Shown here piece by piece: positions 1-4,245 of a DNA stretch of 5,046 nucleotides; the stretch's first letter is position 1; the number at the start of each line of letters is the position of its first letter. Both the position numbers and the translations under genes were made by a program. Origin of the DNA: Porphyrobacter sp. (GTDB lineage: Bacteria; Pseudomonadota; Alphaproteobacteria; Sphingomonadales; Sphingomonadaceae). The stretch lies in assembly GCA_018991295.1 (NCBI GenBank), contig JAGKSZ010000202.1:1-5046 (forward strand), written 5' to 3'. The notes under the pieces were generated by a model. The model ran no database searches, was not told where the DNA came from, and saw only the letters and a program-made list of their open reading frames with translations.

Positions 1-99
1 GACCGCTTCTACCCCGCCTTCCAGTTCGTGTTGTGGGGCGGCAAATCGCCGCGCGCGGCGCTTGAGGCGGCGATGGTTGATGCAGCGGGCGAGGCCTAG
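1..99 (+). CDS. C-terminal end of a probable YbjN domain protein (5' truncated)
   Basis: Frame 1 is open from the first base to the TAG at 97-99 and gives 32 residues, starting DRFYPAFQFVLWGGKSP and ending in an alanine- and glutamate-rich helix. The aromatic FYPAFQFVLWGG segment followed by an amphipathic helix resembles the end of YbjN-type proteins, which often sit next to proC in sphingomonads; this is recalled from family knowledge and rests on little sequence. YbjN proteins are small cytoplasmic proteins of poorly defined role, linked in enterobacteria to motility and stress. Third codon positions are mostly G or C, like the other genes here. The start and most of the gene lie outside the window. 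The following gene, proC, begins 111 bases downstream, beyond a palindromic repeat. Confidence 0.6.
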   Translation, partial: DRFYPAFQFVLWGGKSPRAALEAAMVDAAGEA

Positions 100-107
100 G
101 ACAGGTT

Positions 108-200
108 CCGTTCCTCCTGAGCTTGTCAAAGGACCGCATTTTCTTCTGGCGTTGCGTGAGCAGAAGAAGGACTGCCCTTCGGCAAGCTCAGGGCGAACGG
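108..200. repeat. REP-like nested inverted repeat between the YbjN-like gene and proC
   Basis: The left arm (108-135) and right arm (173-200) are inverted copies that match at 22 of 28 positions; the shared core is CCTGAGCTTG with flanking CCGTTC. Inside them lies a second, perfect inverted repeat: TTCTTCTG at 141-148 and CAGAAGAA at 161-168, with a 12-base loop. The outer arms carry the motif seen widely as an intergenic palindrome in sphingomonad genomes (family knowledge). The right arm ends only 10 bases before the proC start, so in the transcript the hairpin would sit over the usual ribosome-binding position. It could protect the 3' end of the upstream mRNA or damp readthrough. No transposase is present. 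Confidence 0.75.
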
Positions 201-210
201 ATGTTGTGAC

Positions 211-1002
211 ATGAACCACCTTCTCATCATCGGTTGCGGCAACATGGGCGGGGCGATGCTGGCCGGGTGGCTGGCGGCGGGCGAGGCGCCTGCGCGTTTC
301 AGCGTCCTTGACCCGGCCTTGCCGCAAGCGCCCGATGGCGTTGCGCTCTACCGCGATGCCGCCGAGGTGCCGGGCACGCATGATGCGGTGCTGCTCGGCT
401 TCAAGCCGCAGCAACTCGGCCAGTTGGGGCCGGGCCTTCAGGGCCTGACCGCGGGCCGCACGGTCTGTTCGCTGCTGGCCGGGATCACAATTGCGCAGCT
501 TGATGCGGCCTTCCCTCAGGCCACAGCGCACATCCGGGTGATGCCCAACCTTGCTGCGCGGATCAACAAATCGCCGGTGATCCTCAGCCAGCATGGGCTG
601 GACGAAGCCGCCCGCGCCGCCGCCTTTGCCCTGTTCGATCAGCTTGGCAGCGCGGTGTGGCTGGAGGACGAGGCGCAGTTCGATCTGGTGACCGCCCTTG
701 CCGGATCGGGGCCGGGCTTTGTCTATCGCTTTATCGATGCGCTGGCGGGCGCGGCCTGCGATCTGGGGCTGGACGAGGCGACCGCCGCCAGCCTTGCGCT
801 TGCCACGGTCGAAGGCGCCGCCGCGCTCGCGGCCGCATCGGATGTCAGCCCCGCCACCCTTGCCGACCGCGTGGCCAGCCCCGGCGGCATGACCCGCGAG
901 GGGCTCAATGTGCTCGATGCCGATGCGGCCCTGCGCCGGTTGCTGGCAGCAACCCTGGCCGCCACGCGTGACAAAGGGGCGGCGCTATCGCAGGGCAGTT
1001 AA
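211..1002 (+). CDS. proC: Pyrroline-5-carboxylate reductase
   Basis: ProC reduces 1-pyrroline-5-carboxylate to L-proline with NAD(P)H, the last step of proline synthesis, in the cytoplasm. The 263-residue product has the normal family length. Visible features in order: an N-terminal Rossmann dinucleotide loop GCGNMGGAM (8-16); the SLLAGI strand (87-92); RVMPN (109-113); the dimerisation and catalytic helix region TALAGSGPGFVYRFIDAL (161-178); and the C-terminal signature RVASPGGMTREGL (220-232). Two signature positions differ from the common form: MPNLAA replaces MPNTPA, and SPGGMT replaces SPGGTT. The overall pattern is intact, so an active enzyme is likely. ATG 211 is the first start consistent with the Rossmann strand. 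The region before it has only a weak ribosome-binding site and carries a REP-like hairpin, which may limit expression. The gene may be read from an upstream promoter with the YbjN-like gene or from its own unseen one. Confidence 0.95.
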   Translation: MNHLLIIGCGNMGGAMLAGWLAAGEAPARFSVLDPALPQAPDGVALYRDAAEVPGTHDAVLLGFKPQQLGQLGPGLQGLTAGRTVCSLLAGITIAQLDAAFPQATAHIRVMPNLAARINKSPVILSQHGLDEAARAAAFALFDQLGSAVWLEDEAQFDLVTALAGSGPGFVYRFIDALAGAACDLGLDEATAASLALATVEGAAALAAASDVSPATLADRVASPGGMTREGLNVLDADAALRRLLAATLAATRDKGAALSQGS

Positions 1003-1021
1003 GATTAACGCACGTTAATCT
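1002..1021. promoter_or_regulatory. Perfect 9-bp dyad at the proC stop, candidate operator
   Basis: AGATTAACG and CGTTAATCT form a perfect inverted repeat separated by CA, beginning on the last base of the proC stop codon. It contains TTAA-N6-TTAA, close to the TTAA-N7-TTAA site of the alphaproteobacterial cell-cycle regulator CtrA but one base short. The arms are A/T-rich and no T run follows, so it is a poor terminator. It lies about 34 bases upstream of the predicted -35 of the next gene, a position suited to a regulator binding as a dimer. Which protein binds is unknown. Confidence 0.45.
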
Positions 1022-1053
1022 GAACGAATTGCGCCGAATGCAATCCGGTTTCA

Positions 1054-1083
1054 CTTGAAAAGCCCGGACGAAACCCCGATATT
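1054..1083 (+). promoter_or_regulatory. Predicted sigma-32-like (heat-shock) promoter of the Bax inhibitor-1 gene
   Basis: CTTGAAA at 1054-1060 is followed after 14 bases by CCCGATAT at 1075-1082. These match the classical RpoH consensus CTTGAAA and CCCCATNT (7 of 8 counting the free position) at the usual spacing. The same DNA also reads as a passable housekeeping promoter, TTGAAA-N17-GATATT (1055-1060 and 1078-1083), so either factor might use it. The start of transcription would be near 1089, giving a leader of about 57 bases. The call rests on consensus matching only. Confidence 0.5.
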
Positions 1084-1095
1084 CGCAGCACTGGA

Positions 1096-1118
1096 GAGCC
1101 GGGGCATGTCCCGCGCTC
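1096..1118 (+). other. Small stem-loop in the Bax inhibitor-1 5' leader
   Basis: GAGCCGGG (1096-1103) can pair with CCCG (1110-1113) and GCTC (1115-1118), giving eight base pairs with one bulged C at 1114 and the loop GCATGT. It would lie just after the predicted transcription start and before the ribosome-binding site AAGGG (1134-1138), which it does not cover. It may stabilise the mRNA 5' end. A thermosensing role is possible given the heat-shock-like promoter but is not shown by the sequence. Confidence 0.3.
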
Positions 1119-1145
1119 CTACACGGAAAGGCTAAGGGTTACGCA

Positions 1146-1925
1146 ATGGCTGACTGGAAAGACACCTCGCGCGATGCGCAGCGTCTGGGCGCCGTCCCGC
1201 GCGCCGGAGGCGATGTCGCGGGCCGCGTGAGCTATGACGAGGGCCTGCGCAAGCATATGCTCTCGATCTACAATTACATGACTTCAGGCGTGCTGCTGAC
1301 CGCGATTGTGGCGCTGCTGTTTGTCAATTCGCCGCTGTTCGGGCTGGCGTTCGAAACCGTGGTGACCCCGGCGGGCACCGGCGTGCGTCCGACCGGCCTT
1401 GGCTGGCTGATCACCCTGTCGCCGCTCGCCATCATGCTGTTCTGGTGGTTTGGCGCAGCGCGGGCCAGCACGGGCGCGCTTCAGGTGGCCTTCTGGTCGT
1501 TTGCGGTGACTTTCGGCCTGTCGTTCTCGACGCTGTTCATCACCTACACCGACAGTTCGATTGCAACGGCGTTCTTTGCAGCGGCGGCGGCCTTTGCCGG
1601 CCTGTCGCTGTGGGGCTACACCACCAAGAAGGACATCAGCGGCTGGGGCAGCTTCCTTATCATGGGCGTGTTCGGCCTGATCGCGGCGAGCATCATCAAC
1701 ATGTTCTTCCCCTCGGGCGCGATGGGCTTTGTGATCAGCGTGCTTGGCGTGCTGATCTTCGCGGGCCTTACCGCCTATGATACGCAGCGGCTGAAGCAGG
1801 AATACAGCTACGTGCGCGGGACCGAAATGGCGGGCCGTGCGGTGATTTTCGGGGCGCTCAACCTGTACCTCGATTTCATCAACCTGTTCATCTACTTGCT
1901 GCGCCTGCTGGGCAACCGCGAGTAA
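1146..1925 (+). CDS. Bax inhibitor-1/YccA (BI-1, UPF0005) family membrane protein
   Basis: The 259-residue product is an inner-membrane protein of the BI-1 family (the YbhL/YccA/YetJ group). About 40 polar residues come first, then LRKHMLSIYNYMTSGVLLTA, the typical family opening. Seven hydrophobic segments follow, roughly at 47-65, 85-103, 110-132, 137-158, 167-187, 191-211 and 232-256. The paired aspartates that gate the calcium leak in Bacillus YetJ seem to correspond to D212 in TAYDTQ and D243 in LNLYLDFINLF; this match is by motif, not alignment. Family members are linked to ion leak, stress tolerance and, for YccA, modulation of the FtsH protease. ATG 1146 has AAGGG seven bases upstream and fits the family N-terminus. 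The gene appears monocistronic: its own promoter candidate lies upstream and an intrinsic terminator follows. The physiological role in this organism cannot be read from the sequence. Confidence 0.93.
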   Translation: MADWKDTSRDAQRLGAVPRAGGDVAGRVSYDEGLRKHMLSIYNYMTSGVLLTAIVALLFVNSPLFGLAFETVVTPAGTGVRPTGLGWLITLSPLAIMLFWWFGAARASTGALQVAFWSFAVTFGLSFSTLFITYTDSSIATAFFAAAAAFAGLSLWGYTTKKDISGWGSFLIMGVFGLIAASIINMFFPSGAMGFVISVLGVLIFAGLTAYDTQRLKQEYSYVRGTEMAGRAVIFGALNLYLDFINLFIYLLRLLGNRE

Positions 1926-1979
1926 GCGTTCCGCCTTGCGCGCAGGGACACTGCCTGCCGCAGGATTGTTGAAAGATCG

Positions 1980-2022
1980 AATGCCCGGGGGCCCAAGCGG
2001 CTTCCCGGGCATTTGCATTGTT
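1980..2022 (+). terminator. Intrinsic terminator after the Bax inhibitor-1 gene
   Basis: AATGCCCGGG (1980-1989) pairs perfectly with CCCGGGCATT (2004-2013), a 10-bp G/C-rich stem with a 14-base loop that can close further by two G-U pairs. It is followed by the T-rich stretch TTTGCATTGTT (2012-2022). The hairpin starts 55 bases after the stop at 1925. The T run is interrupted, so efficiency may be moderate, but this is the best terminator in the window. Confidence 0.75.
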
Positions 2023-2060
2023 AGCCTTAACGGCTATCGCGTCGCTTCATGCTTGAGCAA

Positions 2061-2094
2061 GCCGCAGCGGCGCATTCGTGCGCCCGGCTGTGGC
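2061..2094 (+). other. Strong UUCG-capped hairpin in the lipoprotein gene leader
   Basis: GCCGCAGC (2061-2068) pairs with GCTGTGGC (2087-2094), with one G-U pair. Above a two-base bulge (CG at 2085-2086), GGCGCA (2069-2074) pairs with TGCGCC (2079-2084), closed by a TTCG tetraloop (2075-2078). The total is 14 base pairs. A smaller dyad, GCTTG-AG-CAAGC, lies at 2051-2062 and overlaps its foot. No T run follows, so it is not a classical terminator. It ends 16 bases before the Shine-Dalgarno sequence of the next gene and could stabilise its mRNA, act as an attenuating element, or belong to a small RNA. The -35/-10 signals seen nearby were too weak to call. Confidence 0.5.
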
Positions 2095-2128
2095 AAACCC
2101 CGACCGCAGCAGGAGAGAGATACCCCCG

Positions 2129-3052
2129 ATGAGCGCGGCCCCTAACACGCCCACCCCGTCCTCGCGCACCACCACGCGCACCCCTTTTGGCCTTGCCGTT
2201 ACCACGCTGGCAGTGGGAAGCGCGCTGATCGCTGCCTGCGCGACGCCTGCGCCGCCGCCGCCCCCGCCGCCTCCGCCGCCCCCGCCGCCTGCTGCCGTGG
2301 TCGAGGCCGTGCCCTATCGCCCGCTGCCGCCGGGCGGCGCGCACTATGTGATGGATCTGCCGGCGCGCGGGCCTGACGGGCGCCGCATCACGGTCAATTC
2401 GCAGCTGTCGAACGATCAGCTGGTCTGGAACCTGCGTTCGGCCTGGAATGTCGCCGCGCTCAATTGCCTCGCGCCCGAATATCAGCCGATCCTGGACGGC
2501 TATCGCGCCTTCCTTTCCCAGAACGTCAAGGGGCTGAAGGCGGTCAATGACCGCATCGAAAAAAGCTACACCAGCCGTTTCCGCGTGCGCCGCGATGCGA
2601 TTGTGGCGCGTGATGGTTACACCACACAGGTCTATAACTTCTTTGCCGAGCCTGCCGCGCGGGCCGGTTTCTGCCGCGCTGCGCTCGACATGGCGAACCG
2701 CGCGCTGGCCGCCCCGCCGCGCGATCCGCTCGCCTTTGCGCAGGCCAATTTTGACGGGCTGCTGCTGCCCTTCGAGGAATTCTTCGACGAATACGAGGCC
2801 TACCAGCGCGCTTCGGCCGAATGGGACGCAAAATGGGGCGCGCAGTTCGGTGCCTCGCAGCCGGGCTGGGTGGCAGTCCAGCAGCACCGCGCCGGGCTGG
2901 TGAGCGATCCGGGGATGGGTGTGACCCAGACCGTGATCGATCCGTTGACCGGGCTGCCGGTCCCGGTCATTCCGGTGACCGAAGGTGTGACGTCGCAGCC
3001 GGTGGTGCAGCCGATCGCGCCGCTCACCGGCACCGCGCCGGGCAGCAAGTAA
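2129..3052 (+). CDS. Proline-rich lipoprotein of unknown function
   Basis: The 307-residue product begins with a polar, threonine/arginine-rich segment, then a hydrophobic signal core (about 20-35) ending in the lipobox LIAAC, with Cys37 as the lipidated residue. It is therefore probably exported and anchored in a membrane, likely the outer one. Thirteen prolines in a row (42-54) form a rigid spacer. The mature part (about 63-250) is helical and charged, with aromatic/asparagine motifs such as WNLRSAWNVAALNCL and TTQVYNFFAEP; C113 and C182 could form a disulphide. The last 60 residues are rich in proline, valine and threonine and look unstructured. The product is not confidently assigned to a named family; similar WNLRSA..VAALNC proteins occur in sphingomonads (recalled). 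ATG 2129 was chosen over ATG 2078 because AGGAGAG (2111-2117) precedes it and because the extra 17 residues would overlap the leader hairpin region and lengthen the n-region without need. Confidence 0.85.
   Translation: MSAAPNTPTPSSRTTTRTPFGLAVTTLAVGSALIAACATPAPPPPPPPPPPPPPAAVVEAVPYRPLPPGGAHYVMDLPARGPDGRRITVNSQLSNDQLVWNLRSAWNVAALNCLAPEYQPILDGYRAFLSQNVKGLKAVNDRIEKSYTSRFRVRRDAIVARDGYTTQVYNFFAEPAARAGFCRAALDMANRALAAPPRDPLAFAQANFDGLLLPFEEFFDEYEAYQRASAEWDAKWGAQFGASQPGWVAVQQHRAGLVSDPGMGVTQTVIDPLTGLPVPVIPVTEGVTSQPVVQPIAPLTGTAPGSK
2252..2290 (+). repeat. Proline-codon repeat tract (13 consecutive CCN codons)
   Basis: Thirteen proline codons, mostly CCG with interspersed CCC and CCT, encode residues 42-54 of the lipoprotein, directly after the lipid anchor. 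The near-triplet repeat is prone to slippage in whole codons, so tract length may vary between strains without shifting frame. Runs this long usually need elongation factor P for efficient translation (general knowledge). Confidence 0.85.
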
Positions 3053-3072
3053 CACGGGCCGGGCAGGGCGCG

Positions 3073-3096
3073 GCAGCGGCGCAAAATCGCCGTTGC
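3073..3096 (+). terminator. Possible hairpin terminator or 3' stabiliser after the lipoprotein gene
   Basis: GCAGCGGCG (3073-3081) pairs with CGCCGTTGC (3088-3096) over nine base pairs, including one G-U, around the loop CAAAAT. It begins 21 bases after the lipoprotein stop. No T run follows, so termination would need another factor; the hairpin may instead protect the mRNA end from exonucleases. Confidence 0.4.
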
Positions 3097-3108
3097 AAGC
3101 CCTCATGC

Positions 3109-3143
3109 TTGGCGCTAATGCGCGCGCTCTTGCCATATTGGCA
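3109..3143 (+). promoter_or_regulatory. Candidate tRNA promoter with a dyad over the -10 region
   Basis: TTGGCG (3109-3114) and CATATT (3134-3139) are the best -35/-10 pair upstream of the tRNA, though the 19-base spacing is long. Transcription would start near 3146, giving a short leader before 3160. The region after the -10 is G/C-rich (GCAGGGCGC), a discriminator type often seen at stringently controlled stable-RNA promoters. The -10 lies in a small dyad, TGCCA-TAT-TGGCA (3131-3143). The evidence is weak. Confidence 0.3.
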
Positions 3144-3159
3144 GGGCGCAAACTGGAAC

Positions 3160-3235
<76 letters not shown>

Positions 3236-3331
3236 GTTTCGATAGTGACCGGCCAGCACAGGCGGTTCTCAAGGCTTCAATGCGCTGATCCCCATCCCAT
3301 CCCGATCGAAGCGGGTATGGGGCGGTCAGGC
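3236..3331. other. Gap between tRNA-Ala and the Rrf2 promoter region
   Basis: No gene is seen. The only clear structure is an imperfect inverted repeat, CCCCAT (3290-3295) with ATGGGG (3317-3322), and an inner CCCG (3301-3304) with CGGG (3312-3315). It has internal loops and no following T run, so it is a doubtful terminator for the tRNA transcript. It could equally be a regulatory site for the next gene. Confidence 0.3.
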
Positions 3332-3360
3332 TTGACCTCATTGCCTACCCGGCAGATAGA
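3332..3360 (+). promoter_or_regulatory. Predicted promoter of the Rrf2-family regulator gene
   Basis: TTGACC (3332-3337, five of six consensus bases) is followed after 17 bases by GATAGA (3355-3360, three of six). Transcription would start at about 3367-3370, at or next to the ATG at 3370, so the mRNA would have almost no leader. This agrees with the lack of a Shine-Dalgarno sequence. Both elements lie within inverted repeats, which suggests regulation by a bound dimer. Confidence 0.45.
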
Positions 3361-3369
3361 CAATCTGCC
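3351..3369. promoter_or_regulatory. Perfect inverted repeat abutting the Rrf2 start codon, candidate operator
   Basis: GGCAGAT (3351-3357) and ATCTGCC (3363-3369) are perfect inverted copies around AGACA. The repeat covers the predicted -10 and transcription start and ends one base before the ATG. A second dyad, GGTCA-N4-TGACC (3324-3337), covers the -35. Rrf2-family proteins bind as dimers to palindromes and often repress their own genes, so autoregulation is the likely use (inference). Confidence 0.5.
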
Positions 3370-3810
3370 ATGCTGTCCCAGAAAACCCGCTATGCCATCC
3401 GGGCCATGCAGCACCTTGCCGATACCTATGGGCAGGGGCCGGTGCAGCTTGCCGCGATTGCCGAGGCGCAGAACATTCCCGACAAGTTCCTCACTGTGAT
3501 CCTGTCCGAACTGACCCGGTCAGGGCTGGTTGAATCCCGGCGCGGGCGCGAGGGCGGGTACTGGCTGGCGATCCCGCCGATCGACATCACCTATGGCGAC
3601 CTCATCCGCCATATGCGCGGCAGCCTGGCGCTGGTGCCCTGTGCCAGCCGCTACGCCCACGAAAAGTGCAAGAACTGCCTTGCGGAAGGTGAATGCCGGA
3701 CGCGCGCCCTGCTGCTTGATGTGCGCGACCGCACCGCGCAGATCCTTGACGCGATCCGCCTGTCCGACCCGATCACCCCCGTTCCATCCTTTGCCGAGGA
3801 CACGGCCTGA
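3370..3810 (+). CDS. Rrf2-family transcriptional regulator (IscR/NsrR/RirA type) with four clustered cysteines
   Basis: The 146-residue product has the usual Rrf2 length. The N-terminal winged helix-turn-helix is clear: LSQKTRYAIRAMQHLA at the start, then the recognition region and wing, IAEAQNIPDKFLTVI (30-44) through LVESRRGREGGYWLA (53-67). Cysteines C91, C100, C103 and C109 follow in the linker where IscR, NsrR and RirA hold an iron-sulphur cluster. The spacing C-x8-C-x2-C-x5-C differs from the three-cysteine pattern of those proteins. A C-terminal dimerisation helix runs from about 110 to 131. The protein probably senses iron, sulphur, nitric oxide or redox state through a cluster, but the signal cannot be assigned and no symbol is given. 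ATG 3370 is directly preceded by a dyad, with no Shine-Dalgarno sequence, which suggests leaderless translation. The frame stays open with coding-like composition after the TGA. Confidence 0.92.
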   Translation: MLSQKTRYAIRAMQHLADTYGQGPVQLAAIAEAQNIPDKFLTVILSELTRSGLVESRRGREGGYWLAIPPIDITYGDLIRHMRGSLALVPCASRYAHEKCKNCLAEGECRTRALLLDVRDRTAQILDAIRLSDPITPVPSFAEDTA

Positions 3811-3867
3811 TCCGCGCTGATCGATCCGCAAATCTCCGCGCTCACCGATGATGTCGTCGATGGCAGC

Positions 3868-4059
3868 GTGAGCGAGGCGACCTTCGGCCGGGCGATGATC
3901 TGGGTTTCGCTGAGCCGGCTGGCGGGCATTCTTGCGGCGCAGGTGATGCTGGTGCCCGCAGCGGTGGTGATCGCCCGGGCGGCGGGTTGGCTGCAAGCGC
4001 AAGCGGGCCGAGCGGCCTCACCCCTGTTGTTTACGCCACTTGTCGTCAGCCTTCCCTGA
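3868..4059 (+). CDS. Possible small hydrophobic protein, unassigned, in frame with rrf2
   Basis: This frame is the same as that of the Rrf2 gene and is open from the TGA at 3808-3810 to the TGA at 4057-4059. From 3817 to 3996, 49 of 60 codons end in G or C, as in the real genes here; the last 20 codons do so less (13 of 20). The only conventional start inside is GTG 3868, giving 63 residues with a hydrophobic stretch, LAGILAAQVMLVPAAVVIA (18-36), flanked by arginines, so one membrane helix is possible. Upstream of the GTG the frame still looks coding (LIDPQISALTDDVVDG), which suggests a start farther up at a rare codon such as CTG 3817, stop-codon readthrough, or the decayed end of a longer gene. 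No good Shine-Dalgarno sequence is seen. The product is not recognised. The frame ends just before the riboswitch promoter region. Confidence 0.35.
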   Translation: MSEATFGRAMIWVSLSRLAGILAAQVMLVPAAVVIARAAGWLQAQAGRAASPLLFTPLVVSLP

Positions 4060-4068
4060 CGCTATCCA
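4040..4068 (+). promoter_or_regulatory. Weak candidate promoter of the cobalamin riboswitch transcript, with an internal dyad
   Basis: TTGTCG (4040-4045) and TATCCA (4063-4068) are spaced 17 bases apart and would start transcription near 4075, just where the riboswitch P1 strand begins (CGCC at 4077). The matches to consensus are modest, four and three of six. The spacer contains a perfect dyad, CGTCAG-N6-CTGACG (4044-4061), which could bind a regulator or act as a small hairpin ending upstream transcripts. Confidence 0.3.
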
Positions 4069-4245
4069 CCTCCTCGCGCCAAGGTAACGGGAATGCGGTT
4101 CAAATCCGCAGCTGTCCCTGCAACTGTAAGCGGTGAGTGTGAGATGCGCGCCCGGTGAAACGGGCAGCCACTGGGGGTCTTCGGACCACCGGGAAGGCGA
4201 GCATCCCATGCGCTGATCCGTGAGCCAGGAGACCGACCGGGGCGT
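4068..4245 (+). ncRNA. Cobalamin (vitamin B12) riboswitch aptamer
   Basis: All core landmarks of the cobalamin aptamer are present in order: GGTAACGGGAA (4083-4093); the hairpin TGCGG/CCGCA (4094-4098, 4106-4110); GCTGTCCCTGCAACTGTAA (4111-4129); the hairpin GCCCG/CGGGC (4150-4154, 4161-4165) with outer pairing GATGC/GCATC (4143-4147, 4201-4205); GCCACTG (4167-4173); a UUCG-capped GGTC/GACC stem (4176-4187); GGGAAGGCG (4191-4199); and the B12 box GAGCCAGGAGACC (4222-4234). P1 can close with CGCC (4077-4080) and GGCG (4241-4244). Adenosylcobalamin or a related corrinoid should bind and lower expression of the downstream receptor. The outer limits are approximate. Confidence 0.95.

Noticed and set aside
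1005..1018. CtrA binding site
   Set aside because: TTAA-N6-TTAA is one base short of the established N7 spacing, so the dyad is kept as an unassigned operator candidate.
1284..2018. A 244-codon open frame on the minus strand across the Bax inhibitor-1 gene
   Set aside because: Low-complexity, charge-rich translation opposite a clear seven-helix membrane protein, and it runs through the terminator.
2078..2128. Upstream in-frame ATG for the lipoprotein (17 extra residues)
   Set aside because: It lies inside the leader hairpin with no ribosome-binding site, whereas ATG 2129 has AGGAGAG at a workable distance.
2027..3151. A 374-codon open frame on the minus strand across the lipoprotein gene
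   Set aside because: The translation is arginine-, glycine- and histidine-rich with no recognisable domain. It mirrors the codon bias of the + strand gene, which has a signal peptide, lipobox and Shine-Dalgarno sequence.
3290..3322. CCCCAT/ATGGGG inverted repeat as a tRNA terminator
   Set aside because: The stem is interrupted by internal loops and no T run follows, so it is noted only within the gap description.
3520..4002. Minus-strand open frame overlapping Rrf2 and the unassigned frame
   Set aside because: The composition is that of an antisense shadow (Arg/His/Gly-rich). The + strand frame carries the third-position bias.
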